This document shows, in pieces, positions 1 to 9,583 of a stretch of 64,000 nucleotides of DNA; positions within the stretch are counted from its first letter, which is position 1; every line of letters begins with the position of its first letter. Location of the stretch: the NCBI GenBank assembly GCA_963580285.1, contig OY757011.1, positions 97,013,650 to 97,077,649 of the forward strand. Direction: 5' to 3'. The stretch comes from Lucinisca nassula (lineage: Eukaryota > Mollusca > Bivalvia > Lucinida > Lucinidae). The notes beneath the pieces are model-generated. The model searched no databases. It saw only the letters and a list, made by a program, of their open reading frames with translations, and was not told where the DNA came from. The translations under genes were made by a program, and so were the position numbers.

Positions 1-1489
1 TGTCACAAAGGCCTTTCTGATATTTAATCTTCATCACTGTGTCTACTCCCCAAAGTTTTGAAACCGAAACGGATGATGGACAAGACCCGGCAAACGCAGC
101 ACATCCCCCTCCGAGCACACACCGACCGCCGTAGCTCATGAGACAGATCAACTGGAGGCAGCAAGCAAGAGACGTCTACCCTATGACTTCTAGGCGTCCC
201 CCACCGAGCCAACATCAGCAAGCATGGCCCACACTTAACGGAAATCCCGGGCATCAGGAAGTACATGTCCAAAGTAGCAAGACTTTCAAAATTTAAAATA
301 TAACAAAGAGTGGCAACCAAATCAGCTAAGATACATGTCTCACCTGTCAGTCTTAGTTTAATAAAAAAATAGAATTTTATACTGCAAAAGTTAAATACTG
401 TATATACGAGATACACATGCTCCATGTGTTGTAGCCTACGAAAGAAAATGTACAAAACATCTGCTGTGCATGTTCTTGAAAAATGTTTGCAAGAAAAAAG
501 AATTTTGAAGAAAATGAATGTTTGAGATTGTTGGCACTCTATAAGGAAACTGCCAAGTAATCAAACTGAAAATTTAGAAATGTGTCCACATCAAAATTGA
601 AAATTGAAAATATGGGAGGCAATACAATGTGCTGTAAATTCTTTTGGAAAGCAATAAAGGACAATAGGTGAGCTCAACAGGACATGAAAGGATCTACTAT
701 CCCGCTCTAAAAAGATTATTGATGGACTCGCAGGGGTCCATCAACATAAGTAATCACATTTGGAAACCCTGCTATGGCGTGAAAATCTTGTTTGATTGCA
801 TTGTGCATCTGTACTTGGATATTGCACATAGCGATGCGTGCCAAAGCAATCCGTCTGATAACCCTGCATGTAGTTGATCTACTAACATTAACTAATAAAA
901 TTTGATTTTACACTTAAAAAATCAAATTTTCTGTTTCTTACATGCTTCAAAACGACAATATTTAGCTTCACTTAGCGTGTCACTCACCCTCCTGAGAAAT
1001 ATAACTTTCTTCCTGGTCGTTTCGCGGCAATTTAGTGGTGTCCAACGTATTTATTGGGTAAAATATTGGGTAAACTAAAGGTTTGCATCTGAGAAATAGC
1101 CTTGGATAGCATTTCTATGAATGGTTACGGAAATAATTGACAGATTAGTTTCCCAAAGAAGGAGCGGACAGATCTAACGTCGCGCAACAAAATACGTGAC
1201 GTCGGCGTCGAAATGACGTCATTAACGTTCTCGTGACGTATGAACTGGCTTAGCGTCAATTCTAATACATTTCATTAATTTTCAACAATCTGACAATGGA
1301 AAAAAAACTGACCACAGAATTAGATTTCGAGAAAAAAGTAGTCCCAAACAGTAAAAAATAAAATTGATATCAGTCACTGTTTGAAACAGTGACAATAATG
1401 TTTTCGATTTCACTGAGAAATCTTTATAATTCATTGAAAAGCATGTAAGAAAACTCACTCTCTCACTCACTGGACGGAGCTCAGCAATT
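1..1489. other. Non-coding stretch, no recognised gene
   Basis: I recognise no gene or named repeat here. Positions 60-260 are richer in G+C than their surroundings and leave a 143-codon open frame on the minus strand (24-455) with no recognisable domain. A short AT-rich inverted repeat (AAAATTTGATTTT and its complement) lies near 897-932. Positions 1197-1240 hold several TGACGT-type motifs, including a perfect TGACGTCA near 1214; whether they work is unknown. Confidence 0.5.
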
Positions 1490-1725
1490 GGGCCCCGTCA
1501 AGCGATTTTGGAACTTATCGCCTATGCGACCAGCGAAGGTTCAGTCGAGCCTGCGCATCCGCACAGTCTCGCCAGAACCTTCCCTGCCTGCTCATACAAG
1601 CAGTGAATCAAGAGGAACCTTCAGGGAGAAAGCCATATCTCTGGCCCCTCTGAATGGCTGGGCATGCGCAGTTAAAATTTGTCATGACGGAATGCTCGAA
1701 GACACAAATTCGCTCGGCGGGGCTC
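1490..1725 (+). mobile_element. Family G MITE, copy 1
   Basis: This 236-bp element has imperfect terminal inverted repeats, GGGCCCCGTCAAGCGA at the left and the complement of GAGCCCCGCCGAGCGAAT at the right. AATT on both sides suggests a 4-bp target duplication. An internal hairpin (GCGAAGGTTCxGxCGAG and its complement) is somewhat decayed in this copy. Other copies are at 3221, 31160 and 54550. The open frame across it recurs in every copy and reflects shared sequence rather than a gene. Confidence 0.75.
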
Positions 1726-1850
1726 AATTAATTCAAGCAATCTGTAGCGAGGTATCTAAATCGCTCATAAAGCTCAATATCATTGTAAATATCCAAAGGA
1801 TTTGATCTGTCTCTAAATACCCGTTCTCTCCATAAACAAGCCATATATAG

Positions 1851-2045
1851 AGAATCTTACACGAGTGGTCATTTCATATGAAATTTATGAAACGAGCCTT
1901 CGGCGAGTTTCATAAATTTCATGTGAAATGGCCACGAGTGTAAGATTCTAGGATCTTACATGAGTGATCTTTTCATATGAAATTTAAACGAGCCTTCGTC
2001 GAGTTTCATAAATTTCATATGAAATGGCCACGAGTGTATGATTCT
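1851..2045. repeat. Two tandem ~97-bp near-perfect hairpins
   Basis: Two adjacent units (1851-1949 and 1951-2045) each fold on themselves. Each arm starts AGAATCTTACACGAGTGG-like and contains CATTTCATATGAAATTTA; the loop lies at GAGCCTTCGGCGAGTTTC. Fragments of the same sequence occur near 23808 and 26300. It is probably a foldback MITE in tandem duplicate. Confidence 0.75.
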
Positions 2046-2430
2046 GTTTATCATATGATCACTTAAAATTGGATTTTATCGCCTTTAAATCTGACATTTT
2101 TTCCACCAAAAAAAATGCATTGTTGACATGGATGTCGTCATGACGTTACTTCCTCCAGCCAAAGTGTTATTACACGTGTGGTCATACGATTTCTATTCAA
2201 CGACGTTATCCACTGCTTATCAACGACGGCATGTGATAAACTGCAATTCCTCAATTTAATGTACAATTGCACCCATTTTTACACAGAAAAATGTAAAATA
2301 ATCACGATACGCTATAGTTTAGCCTACTGCCTAGTGGACTTGACTTTATGAGGGAGTTCACGACTACGTTTGCGATACGGCTCGTTTATGCACACCGCGT
2401 AAATATCTGCGACAAGTTTACGACGGGCGT
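2046..2430. other. Non-coding stretch, nothing recognised
   Basis: AT-rich sequence with a few TGACG-type motifs. I recognise no gene, RNA or repeat family here. Confidence 0.4.
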
Positions 2431-2435
2431 TTGTT

Positions 2436-2740
2436 TGTTTCTTTGATTTGAGGTTTAACGTCCCCGTCAACACTGTAAAGGTCATTTTAGAGACGTTGCT
2501 TCCAATTTAGTGGAACTTTTACCCGACATTGAGATGAAATGACATTTCAAGCCCTGCCGCCCAATGAAACCAATATGGTTTATAAGCATGGCCGGGCCGG
2601 CTCACACCGCTTTGCCTAGACAGGCTTAGATTCTCTAAGCGGTTTACCACTACTCGTGTGTTGGTCGGTTTCAGCTCTGCGTGGAAGCATCATGCAGCTC
2701 ATCTCTTTCTTCAAGCTCCGATGGGCGGGGGCCGTACAAC
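2436..2740 (-). mobile_element. Family S SINE, near full length
   Basis: This is a reference-length copy (about 300 bp) of the commonest SINE here. Read on its own strand, it starts CGGCCCCCGCCCATCGG, has a middle with GCTGAAACCGACC and ATGAAATGACAT-type blocks, and ends GTTAACGGGGACGTTAAAC-like followed by CTCAAATCAAA and CAAA repeats. The A/B-box tRNA promoter is not obvious, so the head type is uncertain. The simple tail and the target duplications seen at other copies support retrotransposition. Confidence 0.75.
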
Positions 2741-2847
2741 GGACGTATGCCTGGCGTAGGCTTACGTCTGCTTTAGGCACTCGGCTCTTTGGGCCAAGTG
2801 CATAAAACAGGCGTAGTTTGTGCTAAGATAAGCGTACGACTGTCTTA

Positions 2848-3005
2848 AAATTCATTACGATAACTCACCCGTGCGACATAGTGCATTTTTCACATCTCCA
2901 AAATGGCTACTTTTCTGATGAAAATCCTTGATATTTTTATTATAAATGTTCAAAACATAGATTGAGGGTGCTCGTTGGAACCGCCTCATTGAGGCGGTCC
3001 GCTCG
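2848..3005. mobile_element. Family B MITE, half copy
   Basis: Left arm only: CATTACGATAACTCACCCG, then the GTGCATTTTTCACATCTCC block, the TTTTATTATAAATG spacer, and the core CTCGTTGGAACCGCCTCATTG with its complement. The right arm is missing after the palindrome. Confidence 0.75.
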
Positions 3006-3220
3006 ACAGATTTCAGTTCTGTGTTGCCGTCCTTCCAAAGGATCACCTTTCAGTGGAACATTTATCGAAATTAAATATTTAGCAAATTATAAGATTACAT
3101 GGTAACACTAATATCTTTCGGCATTTGACATAATTTTAATTTGTTTGGCTGGAAAGCATTAATATTTTGACTTTTTATTATTTCTCTTCATTTCTGATAC
3201 AGACTTACCACCAATAATAT

Positions 3221-3456
3221 GGGCCCCGTCAAGCGATTTTGGTACTTATCGCCTATGCGAGCAGCGAAGGTTCAGGCGAGCCTGCGCATCCGCGCAGGCT
3301 CGCCAGAACCTTCGCTGCTTGCTCATACAAGCAGTGAATCAAGAGGAACCTTCAGACAGAAAGCCATATCCCTGGCCCCTCTGAATGGCTTGGCATGCGC
3401 AGTTAAAATTTGTCATGACGGAATGCTCGAAGACACAAATTCGCTTACCGGGGCTC
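3221..3456 (+). mobile_element. Family G MITE, copy 2
   Basis: Ends GGGCCCCGTCAAGCGA and CGGGGCTC, with ATAT on both sides as a likely target duplication. The internal hairpin is nearly perfect: GCGAAGGTTCAGGCGAGCC pairs with GGCTCGCCAGAACCTTCGC. Confidence 0.8.
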
Positions 3457-3555
3457 ATATAGATACAGGATACATGTTCTGTGACGTCATCGCACAAGCC
3501 TTTTTTTCCAAAAGCTTACTCTACATAGCCAGTCTGGTCACAAATCAGAATACAG

Positions 3556-3642
3556 TCAAAGTCCAATGGCTCGAGCACATTTGGGCCCTCGAAAATCTGT
3601 TCGAGACAGGGGTATTTCGAGCCACCGAAGTTCTACTGTAAT
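3556..3642 (-). mobile_element. Family P MITE, terminal fragment
   Basis: The terminal part ends CGAAGTTCTACTGTA. It matches the end of the family P element at 52930-53282, whose termini are TACAGTAGAACTTCGATGG. Only one end is present. Confidence 0.65.
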
Positions 3643-3825
3643 ACATGCATAACGGGGAAATAACATGATTTCAACAAGACATTTACTTGATATTTTCCTT
3701 TTTCTTTGAAGGAATATTTCCTCTTGGCAGGGGAAATGAATCTCTTTAGCTGGGGCTTCTGTTTGTACAAGACTTCTGTTTGTACAAGATACTGCTTTTT
3801 TGCAACAAAATCGTTCTATTTCATT

Positions 3826-4045
3826 ATTACGAACGCACGCCTATATAATTTTGAATCCCTTGAACCCAACTTTTATATAGGAAAACTGGCGTTTACAGTG
3901 GTAAACGCTATTTTTTATTTCTATTCCAAAATATAGATAATGGGTATTCGTTAGAACCTAAGAGTACCCACAATCTATATTTAGGGCAGAAATAAGAAAA
4001 ATATCACAATTATTCACCTTAAAATTTTCGAATGTAATTGAACCA
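3826..4045. mobile_element. Family A MITE, degenerate
   Basis: Left end ACGAACGCACGCCTATATAA, then the CCC..AACTTTTATATAG arm. The core palindrome is largely lost (ATTCGTTAGAACC then AGAGTACCCACAATC). The tail GCAGAAATAAGAAAAATATC is intact, but the right terminus is not recognisable. Confidence 0.65.
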
Positions 4046-4314
4046 TAGGTATAGGAGGTTTTCTTTGTTTAGCGAAAATGACCATTTGTTTATATAAGGA
4101 AAACCGTTTTAACTATTTTGAAAGAGGGTCACCTGACAAACATTCGCGTGAGGTTTGAATGAAATTGGATTTTAAGGGTAAGTGTTGTCATGTTAAGATT
4201 GTTTCTATATTCGGTTCTATTTTAAGCAGTTGTCTAATGATATTGTTGAATGATAGGCACGCTTTCGAATGTATAGCAAAACCTGTCACAATGGTCACCT
4301 CCTTCAAGAAAGCA

Positions 4315-4440
4315 ACCTGTCTTAAGGAAAGTAGAAGTGGAGGCAATGATCAGGAATCGATACAATTAACCCACAGCGCTCATCAGAGACACCAAAAGGA
4401 AAGAAACACAAACATGAAACCACAGACCCTAATGGACCTT
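4315..4440 (-). mobile_element. Family R retroelement 3' tail, short copy
   Basis: Read on the minus strand, it runs from TCCATTAGGGTCTG to the common 3' terminus GCCTCCACTTCTACTTTCC. It is a 5'-truncated copy of the tail attached to the RT fragment at 15134-15843. Confidence 0.6.
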
Positions 4441-4938
4441 GCGGTCGGTTTTAAAAAATGGATTGTATGCATCTGTATTAAGCAAGCACCTGCCTTAAGC
4501 AAGCGCATGTTGATTTTCCCTTAGGTGTTTGCATATTAAAAGTTAAAATTTTAATAATGGGAATCCAGAGAATAAGATGCCTCAGTATTTCATCATGAAA
4601 ATATTGAACGAATACAAAGCAATCGTATGAAATCGATAAATTGACAAGCAAATGAATATTAAAAATTTTGGTTTCATTCGAACTTCACATGAATGTTGCT
4701 TACCTTCCTCCAAAATAGTAAAAAAGTTTCCGCCTTAGCGAACAAGGTTGCCAGTACACTTAATAAGTAGAACAAAACCTTAAATAAATTACAAATTCTC
4801 CTACACCTTTGGTCCGATTTCATTCAATCTTCACCGAACTGTTGCTTAACTAAAAACGGTTCCGCTCCAATAAAAAGATGGTTGCCAGAGCTAAAAATAG
4901 AGAAACTCCTCTTACACATTCCGGCCAATTCATTTCAG

Positions 4939-5386
4939 CTGTTATCATGGGAGAGGGATGGTTTAGCGACAAATGGATACTTTGTGAGATGCTTGCTTCC
5001 CTTTGCTTTACCGCGTGCATTTGTGCCTTTCTCAGCCTTACCAACGTTACAGTCAACCGATACATGTATATGTGTCATTACACTTCCGGCCTTTATCATA
5101 AGATTTACACCAAAACGAATACATTGCTTCTCTGCCTACTCTGCTGGATCTTTGGATTTCTCTTGGAGTTCTCTAGCTTTATTGGCTGGGGAGACCACTA
5201 TTTCGACCAGAAGAGCCACCAATGCGTCTGGGATAGGACGGCGGACTTCTCTTTCACTGTCTACGTGTCTGTGGCCCTTGTTGGGGGCCCACTGTGTTTG
5301 ATGGGAATTTGCCACGTCTTGACCTTCAGAAAAATTTGGAAAACCAAATATGACGTCTTATCAATAAACAAACAGGATGTTCAAAG
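4939..5386 (+). CDS. GPCR exon, TM3 to TM5 (melatonin-receptor / Tre1-GPR84 type)
   Basis: This is an internal exon of a class A (rhodopsin-like) G-protein-coupled receptor, a plasma-membrane signalling protein. The acceptor follows TTCATTTCAG and the donor is AAAG/GTAAGT at 5387. It encodes GEGWFSDKWILCEM, with the conserved TM3 disulfide cysteine, then SLTNVTVNRYMYMCH with NRY in place of DRY, as in melatonin, Moody, Tre1 and GPR84 receptors. TM4 is LLCLLCWIFGFLLEFSS; loop 2 carries the partner cysteine (HQCVWD); TM5 is FTVYVSVALVGGPLCLMGIC. The exon ends in phase 2 and joins in frame to 20167. The ATG at 4878 is probably intronic. TM1 and TM2 exons were not found and may lie upstream. The ligand is unknown; the exact subfamily needs a homology search. 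Confidence 0.88.
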
Positions 5387-5421
5387 GTAAGTAAATATGG
5401 CAGCATTGTTGGGCCAATTCA

Positions 5422-5645
5422 TCACAAAAACACGCCAATACAATTGTGACCCCCTTGAACCCCACTTTAATACAGCAAAACTGAGGTTTACAAGGTTAAA
5501 CCTTATTTTTCTTATTTCTGCTCTAATTTTGAGCAGAAATAATTAAAAAAAAAAAAAACACACATTTTTTTATCTTAAAATTTTCGTGTTTTTTTTTTCG
5601 GTTCTAAAGTTTACAATGTATTTTATAGGCGGTTTTACGGTAATG
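5422..5645. mobile_element. Family A MITE lacking its core hairpin
   Basis: Ends ATCACAAAAACACGCCAATA and TATAGGCGGTTTTACGGTAATG. The central GTTAGAACCGCC palindrome is deleted, so the TCTGCTC and GAGCAGAAATAA flanks sit almost side by side. It lies 35 bp downstream of the GPCR exon donor. Confidence 0.7.
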
Positions 5646-5777
5646 GTTTCTAGCTGTAGGCTGAGAGTTTTGTTTACCTCAGACGTTTTTTGGATTTCAT
5701 ATACCATGATCAGACAAATGCAATGTGAAGACGCATGAGCCCGGCACATGTCTTACAGCGACACACATGTTACCTTC

Positions 5778-5860
5778 TTTAGAAGCAACGTCTCCAAAAT
5801 GACCTTCATACTGTTAACGGGGACGTTAAACCTCAAATCAAACAAACAAACAAACATACA
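5778..5860 (+). mobile_element. Family S SINE, 3' tail only
   Basis: A 5'-truncated copy that starts in GAAGCAACGTCTCCAAAATG, passes ACGGGGACGTTAAACCTC, and ends in CAAA repeats. Confidence 0.75.
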
Positions 5861-6007
5861 CATGTTGCGTATGGCGTCACAGCGATAGGATTAGCGCTGC
5901 TTTAGATTTACCGTTACCTTGATTTTATGCACAGCTATTTGAACAGACTAACTTCAAAAGACTGCGATAGCCACGTGAACAATTGCAATATTATTCAGAT
6001 TCATTAT

Positions 6008-6946
6008 TGCACGACCCGCAGAAAAAGCGGCCGACTGAAGTCGGTTGATTTTCTAAGAGTGCCCTAAAATCACCGTGTCATTCTGTCATTCGGTCAGTCT
6101 GTCAGTCTGTCAGTCTGTCCGTCCGTAACCCGTTTGTGAAAATTGGTGATAGTGACTTAACCGCCAGGAATATTTAAACATTTTTTGGCATACTGATAGA
6201 TATCAATGAGATCTAACCAATGAACTTGCGAAATATTACATTCCATTTAGTATAGCCTCCCCGAGGCGAAAAATTTGAAAATTTTCGAACTGCTTCTCCT
6301 CGGAAACCTTTGGGCCGATTGAAGTCAAATTTCATATGGAGCCTCTATGGGATAGGGGAAACCAAAATTGGCTCATGGGGTCCTGGTCACATGCCGCCAA
6401 GCCATATATGGTCTGTCTGTCTGTCCGTCCGTAACCCGTTTGTGAAAATTGGTGATAGTGACTTAACCGCTTTCACAGGAGCCTCTATGGGATGGGGGAA
6501 ACCAAAATTTGCTCATGGGGTCCAGATCACATGACCAAAATGGCCGCCAAGCCATATATGGTAAAAACCCTTCAAAAATAGTCTTCTCCAGAACCACTGG
6601 GCAGATTTCCACGAAACTTTATAAATAGCATCTGGGACGTAGGCCCATCATAAATTGCTAAAATGGTGACCCTGGGTTGACCTTGACCTTCTTTGTGCCT
6701 AGGTCAAACTTTGACACATATGCTTTTGTATTGGAAAAGTGAGAATGCATTTTATCCTGCAAACGATTCAGAATACAGTACTAAAGTATAAGATATATTT
6801 TTGCTCCTTACGATAAGGCGCATTTATTGGGGGAACCGTTTTAAGTCCAGGTCACATGACCAAACTGGCCGCCATACCCATATATGGTAACACTCATAAA
6901 GCTTAAAGCATCCGGCGGGTCGTGCATTTCAGCTGAAGCACTGGTT
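6008..6946 (+). mobile_element. Helentron-like non-autonomous element H1
   Basis: The 5' end is TGCACGACCCGC. The inverted copy GCGGGTCGTGCA lies about 20 bp inside the 3' end, followed by a small hairpin (TTCAGCTGAA) and the terminus CACTGGTT. This matches the asymmetric terminal inverted repeats, 3' hairpin and T/T insertion described for Helentron-derived elements. The interior holds one to two copies of the roughly 320-bp unit that is repeated in H2 (60355-62564). No Rep/helicase coding is present. It lies in the GPCR intron. Confidence 0.75.
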
Positions 6947-7011
6947 AATCCATTAAATGCAACTCTCGTCAGCTTTGTCGTCTGCCAGTACCTTTATTAA
7001 AAGTCATTGTT

Positions 7012-7073
7012 GCAAACTGTATGGATTCAGATCTAGGAGCAGTCTGATCTAGGTCCACACTGTTTGCCTGTAT
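7012..7073. repeat. 62-bp hairpin (family HP), diverged
   Basis: Starts GCAAACTGTATGGATTCAG and ends GGTCCACACTGTTTGC, with a degraded centre. It belongs to the hairpin family seen cleanly at 33615-33691 and 46308-46375. Confidence 0.65.
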
Positions 7074-7405
7074 GCGAAATATGTTTAAAAAGTTTTGCAG
7101 GAAGATTCAGCAGACGACATGAACATACGACGTTTTCAGATGCAGTTTTTCTTGGCATCTTAAAGATTACTGTCTGGTCGACCTAAATAAAACTACACTC
7201 ACCAAGTGAAGAGAAAACGGGCCTTCAGACGTGGCCAAAATAAGTCGGAGTACATAACGAAAACACACCTATTCAAATACATGTATTTTGAAAATTTTAC
7301 CAACAAAAATTAAAATTCAATTCTAACACAGCGCGCCTATATAGGCAATGGAAAATAACTGTGTTTTATTCTACAACAAATCTCGGCAAGGTAGAACGTG
7401 ACGAG

Positions 7406-7438
7406 TGACGTCATTAAAACTACCAATTTATGACGTCA
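7406..7438. promoter_or_regulatory. Paired TGACGTCA (CRE-like) sites
   Basis: Two perfect TGACGTCA octamers (7406-7413, 7431-7438) lie about 75 bp upstream of the micro-ORF start. At the E2 copy one octamer is perfect (32581-32588) and the other is changed to TGACGTGA. Known CREB/ATF consensus; function here is inferred only from position. Confidence 0.35.
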
Positions 7439-7510
7439 CTAGTCTATTTCCTTGACGTTGGACGGTGTATCTTCATTTTCTCGCATCGAAAACGTTAGAA
7501 AAGGATAAAA

Positions 7511-7630
7511 ATGCGTGTGTTTCAGTCGATAATTTTAGCGGGATTCCTTCTAACAATGGCGAAAAGTTGTGAGATTTTGAAGGAAACAACAACATCATTG
7601 CCGATTTTCAGCGTGTTAAAATCGAAATAG
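7511..7630 (+). CDS. 39-residue signal-peptide-like micro-ORF in element E1
   Basis: ATG to TAG, 39 codons, beginning MRVFQSIILAGFLLTMAKSC: a short basic start, a hydrophobic run of about 13 residues, then a small polar tail with one cysteine and the ending PIFSVLKSK. The second copy (32392-32508, minus) keeps the same frame, length within one codon, and most residues; GGA/GGG and TTC/TTT are silent differences, while R/Q, T/A, S/L, V/T and K/D change the protein. I recognise no family. It could be a secreted microprotein or a chance ORF inside a repeat; two copies cannot decide. Confidence 0.35.
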   Translation: MRVFQSIILAGFLLTMAKSCEILKETTTSLPIFSVLKSK

Positions 7631-8306
7631 ATCAGCTCTAGTCTGTGATTTGTTGAGTAATAAATCACAGTTTGTCGGTCAGATGTAAGTAGAAAAATCA
7701 CGCGCGCTACGCGCTCGTGATTTGATCTACTTTACAACTGACCTCCAAACTGTGATTTATTACTCAACAAATCACAGCTAGAGCTAATCTATTTCTTAAA
7801 TACATGCAGCTTTCCAATTTCTGCTTAAAACATGTATTTTGGGTACTCATTTGAACCGCCTCAGCGAGTAACCCAATCTATGATTTTAATCAGAAATAAG
7901 AAAAATAATGTATACAATTCCAAACAACCCGTGCTTCACCATTGTGCAGATTGTATTTTCTTTTCCTTTGAAATCAGCCAGTTCAATGTGGTTACATCGA
8001 AAATCGAATAGCGCTTAAGCCGGAGCTAGGGGGCGTATACAGCCTTACAAACTGCATTACAAACCGAGTCTCCGATTTTCGTTCTGTTGTGTTCTATGTT
8101 CCAAAGGCAACCTTTTGCTTTTTATTTTACTTTATAAAGGTGGGGTTTAAGGTGGTCAAAGTTATAAAGACGTGGTTTTGTAATGACTCCATCAGAGTAC
8201 CTACCCCGCCAGACCGTGGCCTCATATAACAATTTGTGATATGTTTGCTGTGCGCATACGCCAGAAGATAAACGTGTACTTTCGCTAGTCGATGCTCAGA
8301 TATCGG

Positions 8307-8420
8307 GTGGGCCCCCGCCCATCGGGGATTAGAGAAATTGATTTGGCAGCACGTTAGTTTCAGTAAGAGCTGAAACCGACCGCGCATGAGTTCCGGTAAA
8401 CCGCTTAGAGGGTCTAAATA
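8307..8420 (+). mobile_element. Family S SINE, 5' head fragment
   Basis: Starts GGGCCCCCGCCCATCGGGG and reaches AACCGCTTAGAGGGTCTAA, then stops abruptly where a family R tail begins. Confidence 0.7.
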
Positions 8421-8500
8421 GGAGTGGAGGCAATGGTCCTGAATCGATTACCTCACACCTCCTATCGAAAGAAACACGAACATAAATTAACCACACTGTA
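8421..8500 (-). mobile_element. Family R retroelement 3' tail, short copy
   Basis: The minus-strand reading ends GGACCATTGCCTCCACTCC, the common family R terminus. It is strongly 5'-truncated. Confidence 0.55.
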
Positions 8501-9090
8501 ATAAAAAAGATCACATGACAACTTTAATGCTAGCATCCATATTTTACTTTGACCTATATATTTCATAGTGTGGTCACTTTGCATCTCCGCCTTTGGCGGA
8601 ATTCTTGTCTTTTTGTATATGATCTGGCTTATGTACATGTACTTTAAAGAACGTAAAATAAATTGCCTTCAGTTCTTTAATGTATACTTGACATGTTATA
8701 GTGATATATTACATGCATAACAGAGAAAAACTATGATTTCTACCAAACATAAACTTGGTATTTTCCTTTTTTCTAAGAAGACATAAAACATATTTCCTCT
8801 TAGCCGGGGAAATAAATCGCTTTAGCTGGAACTACTTTATACGATATGCTACGATACGATACGATACGATATTTTATTAATGCAAAAAGCCATTACGGCC
8901 CATGAGCATATATACATGTACATATACAATAACTTTCATATACAAAATAGCAAGCAGTAAATAGCGAATACACATACATACATTAATAACAATAACATGT
9001 TTTATGGTTTGGGAGAGGTTCTTCAATATTAGAATAATATACAATACTAAATACCTTTCTTTAAAGAGTCTGGTCTAAACAGTGACATGT
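8501..9090. other. AT-rich stretch with an ATACG microsatellite
   Basis: No gene is seen. A short (ATACG)n run occupies about 8838-8872 (TACGATACGATACGATACG). Confidence 0.5.
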
Positions 9091-9281
<191 letters not shown>

Positions 9282-9583
9282 CTTAATTCCGCCAATATGA
9301 AAAAAGTTATACAGAACGAATACAATAAATACTGACATACGAACAATAAAGAGCACATACGTAAAGTGATAATAAAACATTTTATAGCACAGCATGTAGT
9401 CTGTCACCCATTCTCAAATGAATTGGGATATTGCAGTCGCCGTATATTTTCTGAAATCAAGCAGTCATTTTTAACCAATGCATACGTTTACATGGCAGAA
9501 CAACAGGTCCCGAAGATATCATGATAAACCTCCCGTCGAAAAGTACCTTTTCAGAGAAAATGAGCCACGGGAAAACCTGGTTT

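Larger units (their letters stand above)
7311..7800 (+). mobile_element. Family E element, copy 1
   Basis: This roughly 490-bp repeat is present inverted at 32222-32710. In order it holds a GCCTATATAGGC palindrome (7335-7346), two TGACGTCA cAMP-response-type sites (7406-7413 and 7431-7438), a short signal-peptide-like ORF (7511-7630), and a long hairpin whose arms are AGCTCTAGTCTGTGATTTGT / GAGTAATAAATCACAG and their complements (7632-7800). The loop region contains ACGCGCGCTACGCGC. It inserted into a family A MITE. Whether it is transcribed is unknown. Confidence 0.7.
7254..8190. mobile_element. Family A MITE split by insertions
   Basis: The left end (ATAACGAAAACACACCTATTC, 7254-7310) is separated from its core (TTTCTGCTTAAAACATG...GGTACTCATTTGAACCGCC, 7815-7925) by element E1. 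About 200 bp of other sequence follows before a probable right end at 8130-8190 (GGTGGGGTTTAAGGTGGTC ... GTGGTTTTGTAATG). Confidence 0.5.

Noticed and set aside
24..455. 143-codon minus-strand ORF as a gene
   Set aside because: No recognisable domain and uneven composition; only part of it lies in GC-richer DNA. It may be a fragment, but nothing supports coding.
1488..1805. ORF of 105 codons, repeated at 3219, 31194 and 54539
   Set aside because: The frame lies in the family G MITE; the copies share it because they share DNA, and hairpin sequence makes up much of it.
4878..5390. ATG at 4878 as the start of the GPCR
   Set aside because: It would give a receptor without TM1 and TM2, and a good acceptor (TTCATTTCAG) lies inside the frame at 4938. 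The upstream codons look intronic.
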